Below, one piece after another: positions 57,565-64,000 of a stretch of 64,000 nt of DNA. The stretch spans positions 434,001-498,000 of the forward strand of contig NW_020289988.1 of the NCBI RefSeq assembly GCF_003144245.1, in the 5' to 3' direction. The notes beneath the pieces were generated by a model, which saw only the letters and a program-made list of their open reading frames with translations, was not told the origin of the DNA and did no database searches. The position numbers were made by a program, and so were the translations under genes. Origin of the DNA: Jaminaea rosea. Its lineage: Eukaryota > Basidiomycota > Exobasidiomycetes > Microstromatales. Position 1 is the stretch's first letter. Each line of letters opens with the position of its first letter.

Positions 57565-59355
57565 CTAGAGGGCATCGCGACGACGAGGCGCCGCACGCAG
57601 CACGGCATCCGTCCTGAGGATGAGCTCGCTAGCCTCGCTCGCCGACAGAATCACCTGCCTCTTCAACTTGTAGCTCTCCGTGACACCGCGCTCCACCATG
57701 CTCGTAACCGTCCCCTCGTCCAAGTTGAGGCCAGCATCCGTCTGTCCCTCCTGATGCGCCGCCCTCAATCGCGATACGAGGTCGCTCGCGTCCAGCCCAG
57801 CATTGGTAGCCAATATGGTAGGGAGCTGTCGCAGGGCATGCGCAAACGATTCGACGGCCAATGCCTGCTTGCCCGGCGTTCTCCTCGCCACCTCGTCCAC
57901 ACGCTTCGACATGGCCATCTCCGAACAGCCGCCACCGAGGGTGGTGCGCGTCTCCTTGACAGTCTGCGAAAGCACAGCGAGGGCGTCGTGGAGGGATCGC
58001 TCCGCCTCGTCGACCATCTGCGTCGACGCTCCCCTGAGGACGACGGTGCACGCCTCTCCCGCGGCCACGCCCGAGAACTTGATGAGGCGGTCCTCGCCAA
58101 TGATGACCTCCTCAATCACATCGCAGTGTCCCAGCTTGACCAGCTCCGGGTGGTCAAATGTCGACGCAATCTCTCCCCCAGTGACAAGGCTCAGTCTCTC
58201 CACCCCTTCAAAGTCCGCATGCTCAATGCTCATGATCCCGCTGTCGGCGAGAATGGCCTCCGGGTAGTTGTAGATGAGCTGACGGTTGATAAAGCAGTTG
58301 ATCCCGTGAGACTTGATGCGCTCCACCTTGGCCTTCATCTTTTCCCTCTCAGCGCGCTCCAGCTCGGCCAGCTTGCCTGTGCCCTCTACACGGACGCGCG
58401 CGCCAAAGACCTTGATCTTGTCCGTGTCCATGGAAGTGTTGGCGATGAGGATCTTGGCGTTTGTCATGCGCTTTGGGCAGTTGGTCCCGATGCGCTTGTC
58501 GAGGATGAAGCCCTCGTCGAGGTAGCTGGGTGCGCAGAGACGGGGCGTGTTAGCTGGCCTGGCGTGGCGTAGCGAGGCGTCGCCACTCACGAGTCTGTCA
58601 GCTTGCCGCCAACTTTCTTGATGATTTGAATGTTCTCGAGGTTCGTGGAGCCCTTGAGACGGAGCACGGCGTCGACTGCGAGGTTAGCGAAGTAGTCCTT
58701 GTCTGCAGAGAGGACCTTGGATGAGAGGGTGGTACGGGCGATGTTCATGAGGTCTTGGCGGAAGAGGTCTTGGTCCTTGCTGTAAGCGTGGCAGACGTGG
58801 ACTGGTTAGCACCTTGCACGTACTTGCTCCCCTCTGCCTCGAACGCACCCATTGTCCTTGGCCGCCTCATCTAATGCCTCGAGTGCCGCCTTACTCGCGA
58901 TACGATACCCCTCGACGATAGTCTGGGGATGAATCCTCTGCTCAATCAACTTCTCCGCCTCTCTCAACAGCTCTCCCGCCAAGACGCAGACAGTCGTCGT
59001 CCCATCGCCCACCTCGTCGTCCTGCGTCTTTGAGATGGAGACGAGGATCTTGGCCGAGGCGTTGTCGAGTGGGATTGACTTGAGGATCGTGGCCCCGTCG
59101 TTTGTGACTGTGATCTCTGATGTTCCTACAGATTGGACGAGCTTCGACATGCCCTTGGGGCCGAGCGTCGTCTTGACTAGGTCGGCGAGGGCTGTCGCCC
59201 CTACGAAGGCCGAGAGGCGAGCAGACTCAGCGCGCTCTTGGGTGCCCTGTCAGCGTGATGTAGCGTCGACGAGGTCAGCCTGGTTGGGGACGACTTGCTA
59301 CTTATGCGAGTCTTCGCCTCGCACTCACCTCATCAGCAAAGATGGGCGCAGACAT
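57565..59355 (-). CDS. CCT2: T-complex protein 1 subunit beta (CCT2 chaperonin)
   Basis: Four exons (59355-59329, 59246-58849, 58779-58591, 58525-57565) encode 524 aa. Group II chaperonin hallmarks are: [48 protein letters not shown] (ATP-binding Asp), and [16 protein letters not shown] near the nucleotide site. The beta-subunit type is indicated by [20 protein letters not shown] and [21 protein letters not shown] folds actin, tubulin and many WD40 proteins in the cytosol as a double ring of eight different subunits. The first exon codes for only nine residues (MSAPIFADE). The start is divergent from the mitochondrial HMG-box gene, 340 bp away. Confidence 0.95.
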
Positions 59356-59695
59356 GGTGACTAGGCTGCGTATCGAGGTGCTTGCAAGAAGAAGTCGGAA
59401 GAGCGTCGCAGCGTCGCAACACAACTCTCAATGCTCAACCCGCTCGCTGCTTCCACTCCAACTCTTTGTCCGCGCGCGTGGCTGCCCCTCGCCACGAGGC
59501 TTGCTCGTCTCCACCGCTCCTCGCCCACTCTGCATCCGCCCGACTGGCTCGACTCGCGCTTGAGCCCGCCCGCCCGCCGCATTGACCCACTGACAGGACA
59601 TCACATCCGCTCGCGATCGCATCTCGACATCCTATCCATCCACACGACCTCATCCACGGAATTCGACCCTCTCATCCCCTCGCAACGCGCCCAGC
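59356..59695. promoter_or_regulatory. Divergent promoter region of CCT2 and the HMG-box gene
   Basis: A 340-bp non-coding region between two divergent starts. No distinct motif is recognised; it should serve both genes. Confidence 0.45.
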
Positions 59696-60909
59696 ATGGC
59701 AGCGCAACTCAATCGCCTATTCGCGCAACGTCTCGCTATCACGACGACCGCTCGCACTCTCCTCCCCCCGATCACCGCCGCACACGCGTCTTCACGCGTA
59801 GCTCTGCCACTCGCCGCGCCCGCCATCTCATCCTCGTCCTCCTTCGCTACAGCCGCTGCCACGCAAACGCAGACGCCAGCTCAGAAGAAACGCGCCGCAG
59901 CAGCAGCAGCGAGGGAAAAGGAGCGCGCACAAAAGGCAAAGGAGAGGGAGAGGGCCCGGGCGGCTAAGCTCAAGGAGAAGGAGAAGGTCAAGGCTGCAAA
60001 GGAAAAGGAGAGGGCCAAGGCGAGGCTGGCCAAGGAGCAGGCCAAGGAGGCCAAGAAGCTCAAGCCATGGGAGCTGCTTGATGCAGATGGAAAGAAGGGT
60101 GGGCAGCGCGGCGGCGGGGCGTAGAGGCCATGCTGTAATGATTCGCGTGCTAACCAAGACTCCCCCTCTCTCGCGCCGCCAGTTCCCCTCCCTACCGAGA
60201 CCCGCCCTCGCATTCAGAGCGCTTGGATTCATTTCCTCTTGCAACGTCTCCCCACCCTCAAGTCGGAGCTGGAAGCAGCTGATCCATCGTGAGTCGCAAG
60301 GCGCTGCGCGCTGCGCAGGCTCCAGCTGATCCCCCCTCGCACTCCGCTGCCCGCAGCCAAGTCCCCATCGGAGCCCCCGCCGTAGCCCGTCGCGCCGCTG
60401 ACGAATGGCGCAGCATGTCCGACTCTGCAAAGGAGCCCTACACATCCGCAGCCGCCCGTCAGATCGCTGAGCGTCCCGCCAAGCTGGCCGAGTGGGAGGC
60501 CAGCCTCACGGCGCAGGATCGCGCCCGTATAGCGGCGTACAATCGCCATCTGGGCAAGGTGGGGGGCAAGAACCAGATCAAGATCACGCGCGACCCGAAG
60601 CGACCTGTGAAGCCTGCGACTGCTTTCATGAGGTTCTTGAGTGCGAAGAGGGAGGAGTATGATCAGGAGGGGGTTGGGAGGGGAGTGCCGCAAGCTAGAA
60701 AGGCGGGCGAGGAGTGGAATAGGCTAGGCGAGGAGGCGAAGAAGGTAAGACGGGCGGGCGCGTTGCGTACTAGCGTTGCGAGATGAGCTGACGATGCGAC
60801 TCCCTCCCCCCACTCTTCGCAGACGTACGAGGCTGCCTACCAGGCTGAAATGCCTGCTTACAAGGCGGCCCTGGATGAGTACCTGCGATCGACGACGGTT
60901 GCGGCGTAG
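59696..60909 (+). CDS. Mitochondrial HMG-box DNA-binding protein (Abf2/TFAM-like)
   Basis: Four exons (59696-60098, 60183-60288, 60357-60744, 60823-60909) encode 327 aa. The N-terminus (LNRLFAQRLAITTTARTLLP) is basic and hydroxylated without acids, a good mitochondrial presequence. A Lys/Glu/Ala-rich helical segment (about 65-125) follows, then two HMG-box-like regions: a divergent one (IQSAWIHFLLQRLPTLKSEL to DEWRSMSDSAKEPY) and a better one (KRPVKPATAFMRFLSAKREE to GEEWNRLGEEAKKTYEAAYQ). Abf2 and TFAM wrap and package mitochondrial DNA; the same role is inferred here. The charged helical segment could be a coiled coil. Confidence 0.85.
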
Positions 60910-61297
60910 TCGTGCGCGGCGCGCGACGCGGCAGCGACAGGTGTCATCTAATGTATTGAAGGCGGTGTCTGGCGATTCTGAATCTATCCACTTCTGATTG
61001 CGATGCGTGACACTGCGATGAGTGTGGAGCAGGCGGCGCTGGGTGTTGCTTTTGCTCGCCGCGGTGACGCACGGATCCAGCGTCGAGCGGGCAGACACAG
61101 GCACGCGGCCAAGGCGGGGCGGGGCGGGTAGGCAGGCGGGCGGAGTCGATGGCTGCGTGAGGCGCCGCGTGAAGGGGCGGCGGACGAGGGAGCGAGCGAG
61201 CGATGGAGGGAGCAGCGCAAGCGACTTTCATTCCCTTCTTTCATTCTCGTCCGCATCCCCCTCTGTCAACCCTGCTCACCACGCGCCTCGCCCCGCC
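60910..61297. other. Intergenic region upstream of the MDV1-like gene
   Basis: A 388-bp stretch with no supported gene. The open frame of the next gene extends into it, but similarity and leader composition favour the ATG at 61298. Confidence 0.45.
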
Positions 61298-63831
61298 ATG
61301 TCATCACGGCGACGACGTGAGGCCAGCGGCACCAACGCCCTCAACGCCAATGGGGGCAGCAGCACCGGCGGCGGCCCAGGCTCGGGCACAGGCGCAGGCT
61401 CCTCGTCCTCCTCGTACCTGCAACCCTTTTCAACGGCCGTCTCCCAATCCCTCTCCTCCACGCACGCCAGCTCCGGCTCCCAATACGAGTCGACGCGCCT
61501 CCTAGCCGATCTGGCTCCGCACATCATGAAGCCCCGCATCCTAGCAGCGGCAACAAACGCCTCCTCCCACGTCACATCCGCCGTCTCGTCCAACGCCCTC
61601 GTGGGCTTCCTACCCATCCCGCTCAGCTTCAAGGGTCAGGGCTTCTCCCTCGTACAGCCGGCACGCAATCTCGTACGAATAGGCAACGCGATACGACACG
61701 GGCCGGTGACGAGTAACGATCTGCTGGCGTTGGAGAGTAGTCACCAGATTTTGGCCGATGCAGCGTTGAGTATGACGGCTGGGTATGCCGACGAGGAGGA
61801 GCACGTTGCACTGCGAGCCATCGAGGGGAAAAAGGGCGAGCCGTCGTCGCCTTCTCAGATCTCACTGCTGCGCGGTTTCGAGGCTACGATCCCCTCTGCC
61901 ACGCTGGGAAGGGAGCGTCGGCGCAAGGAGCGGGCGAGGGAAGGTCCGCGTATGGGACTCAAGACGATGGGCGATCGAGCGCGTGGCCTGCTCACCGATG
62001 TAGGCGACGATTCTCTCGACGACGCCTCGTCCGCCAACGCAGCCTTCGTGGACCGCGAGAAGCGCAAAGAGCAACGAAGCCAGCTACGCGCGAAGCACAA
62101 GGACGTCCCGCTGAAAGAGGGGGATCTACTGCGCCAGGAGAGCGAAGTGAAGCGCGAGAAGGAAGATATCGATATTCGGCGCCGACTCCTGCAAAAGGAA
62201 ATTGCGACCGTGGACGTCAAGATTGCGGAGCTGCAGGCAGTCAAGGACGGACTGACGGGCAACCTGCTGGGGTTGAAGGAGGAGGAGCTCGAGTTAGACG
62301 ACGAAGCGAGTGGGATTGCAGAAATGCTCAGCTTGCAACGCCATCGTCAGGGCATGCCTGGTGCGGCGGGCAAGGTGGCTGCAGCAGCGCACAAGCAGCA
62401 GCGCGTCGTCACCACCCCGGCCAGCAGCAGCGATTCGACTCTTAGCTCGCGGCGTCGCAAGGGCCCCATGTTCCTGCCCAGCGAGCACGATGAGCTCCCT
62501 TCTGGCGTGGCATTCATGACCCTTGCGGGCCACACGGCACCCATCTCCTCGCTCGACTTTTCAGAACCGTACGGCGCTCTGGTCACTGCGGGCGGCGAAG
62601 GGGATGCAACGGTGCGCGTGTGGGACCTCTCTTCTGGCACCCAGGTGGGACTCCTCCGCCACGATGCGGTGGTCAAGGCGTTGCAAGTCGAGGACGAGCT
62701 GTGCGTTACGGGCGGTGCTGATGCGAAGATTAAGATTTGGGATCTGAGGAAGGTCGAGGACTGGGAGACGCGCCTCGAGATGAAGGCGAATGGGGAGTGG
62801 AGCGACGAGCCGCAAGTGAGCCGTGACGACGGTGAGCGAGGTGGTGACCGTGAGGGCACACGATCCCGCGAATCCTCGACGACGACGGCGGCGGCAGACT
62901 CGGAGCGAGACCCGCGCCTCTCAGCGCTCGAGGGACATAGCAAAGAGGTGACGGCGCTGTACTTTGATGAGACATGCCTCGTCTCGGGCGCAAACGACAA
63001 GACGTTGCGTCAGTGGGACCTCAATACGGGGCAATGCGTATTGACGATGGACATCCTGTGGGCCATCAGCAATCCCTCCGCCTCACAAGCCCTCGGCGAG
63101 TACTCCCCGCCTGCCGCGCCCGCTTCGCCCGACTTGCCCAGCTTCTCCTCGACGGACTCCTTCGGCACACCGTCGCGACGTCATGGCGGTGGTGGCGGCG
63201 GGAGCAACATGGCGCGCAGTGCCGTCTCGGACTGGTCTGGCAACTTCTCCTTCCCCACCCCAGCAGCAGCCGACGGTAGCTGGGAGCTCTATACCGACTT
63301 TGTAGGCAGCTCAGCCATTCAATTCTGGGGGTACGCCCTCGCCTCGGGGTCCGCCGACGGTGCGGTGCGCATGTGGGATATGCGAACTGGTCAATCCCAC
63401 CGCACCTTGCTAGGCCACACCGCCCCCGTTACGTGCCTTCAGTTCGACGAGACGCACGTCATTTCGGGGAGTCTGGACAAGAGTGTGAGGATATGGGATC
63501 TGAGGACGGGGGGGATCAGCGAGACGATCAAGTACGAGCATGGGGTTACGGCTTTGCAGTTCGACTCGAGGAAGATCGTGGCCGCCACGGGCGAGAATGG
63601 CGTTGATGTGAGTGCAGCGCAGCGTACAGAGGCCAGCTTGGGCGGGCGAGGCAAGGAAGCTGACTATTTCACTCCCCCCGGCGGCGCGCGCAGATCTACA
63701 ATCGCACGACGCTGCAACACTCGACGCTCAATGTCAATGGCCACATGAAGCCCGTGGAGCGGCTGCGCTACATGGACCGGTATGCTGTCAGTGGGGGCAA
63801 GGACGCCGTCGTGAAGGTATGGGCGCTGTAG
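61298..63831 (+). CDS. MDV1: Mdv1/Caf4-like WD40 mitochondrial fission adaptor
   Basis: Two exons (61298-63607 and 63694-63831; intron GTGAGT...GCAG) encode 815 aa. After a Ser/Gly-rich leader, an N-terminal helical region (about 60-190) corresponds to the Fis1-binding part. A charged coiled coil follows (about 270-350, with EKEDIDIRRRLLQKEIATVD and LKEEELELDDEASG). The C-terminal seven-bladed WD40 propeller runs from about 405; repeats include FMTLAGHTAPISSLDFSEPY, LSALEGHSKEVTALYFDETC, YALASGSADGAVRMWDMRTG and HVISGSLDKSVRIWDLRTGG. The second exon gives the last blade (NGHMKPVERLRYMD to VVKVWAL). In yeast, Mdv1 and Caf4 link Fis1 on the outer membrane to the dynamin Dnm1. A low-complexity loop interrupts the propeller at about 600-665. 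Confidence 0.92.
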
Positions 63832-64000
63832 ATCGCGCGTGCAATGCAATGCAATCGCGCAATCACGGGAGAGTAGCAGGTGAATGTCTCGAGCCTCATT
63901 CGATTGAACGCAGAGCTCGCTCCAGGCTGGCAGGCAGCGTCTCGTCTCCGCCCCTCACACCCCACGAGACGGCGTAGCAACCCAGGAGCATCTGAAGCTC
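63832..64000. other. 3' flank of the MDV1-like gene to the window end
   Basis: 169 bp after the stop codon. No gene start is recognised before the edge. Confidence 0.5.

Overview
The window looks like nuclear DNA of a basidiomycete fungus, tentatively an ustilaginomycotine smut relative or yeast. The signs are a GC-rich sequence, tightly packed genes on both strands, short spliceosomal introns (about 60-90 bp, GTGAGT/GTAAGT to CAG), a fungal nitrate-assimilation cluster, and fungal orthologues such as a Skt5/Chs4-like chitin synthase activator, Mdv1, Ypt7 and a Sec20 ending in HDEL. The species cannot be named from the sequence alone. I call 28 protein-coding genes, one cut by the left edge. 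I saw no rRNA, tRNA, CRISPR array, transposon or virus-derived element. Exon-intron structures were worked out by hand from splice signals, reading frame and family conservation; none has been tested against RNA.

Layout. 1-799 (-): partial wax ester synthase/DGAT. 1124-10985: nitrate assimilation cluster (nitrate transporter -, nitrite reductase +, nitrate reductase +), with GATA-type sites in both intergenic regions. 11030-14359 (-): mitochondrial MutS (MSH1). 14446-17148 (+): ARP5 of INO80. 17391-18475 (-): Rab7/Ypt7, split by microexons. 19402-21782 (+): Skt5/Chs4-like Sel1 protein. 22753-24333 (+): secreted aspartic protease. 24696-25690 (-): Pno1/Dim2. 26387-27359 (-): Yop1/REEP. 28055-30800 (+): cullin-4. 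30824-32538 (-): Sec20. 32734-34503 (+): Get1 fused to a FAR-17a/AIG1 domain. 34663-35969 (-): Get2. 36214-37860 (-): AP-2 mu. 38913-39647 (+): orphan secreted protein. 39780-41998 (-): Trf4/5-type poly(A) polymerase. 42386-42985 (+): UBE2W-type E2. 43217-45233 (-): glucose-6-phosphate isomerase. 45571-46624 (-): dynactin p27. 46868-49084 (+): CofD-like protein. 49077-50944 (-): YtcJ-like amidohydrolase. 51188-53556 (-): SLC35C2-type transporter. 53975-56649 (-): LtrA-family membrane protein. 57565-59355 (-): CCT2. 59696-60909 (+): mitochondrial HMG-box protein. 61298-63831 (+): Mdv1/Caf4-like WD40 protein.

Two groups of genes work together. The nitrate cluster covers uptake, nitrate to nitrite, and nitrite to ammonium. 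The 30.8-36 kb block holds SEC20, GET1 and GET2 side by side: a Golgi-to-ER SNARE and both subunits of the tail-anchored protein insertase receptor.

The most unusual finding is in that block. GET1 is spliced in frame to a six-helix FAR-17a/AIG1 (lipid hydrolase family) domain that keeps the Thr and His equivalent to the catalytic pair, and the fusion ends in HDEL, as does neighbouring Sec20. Several genes (YPT7, YOP1, the SLC35C2-type transporter, dynactin p27) also contain very small internal exons of 6-29 nt that automated annotation could easily miss.
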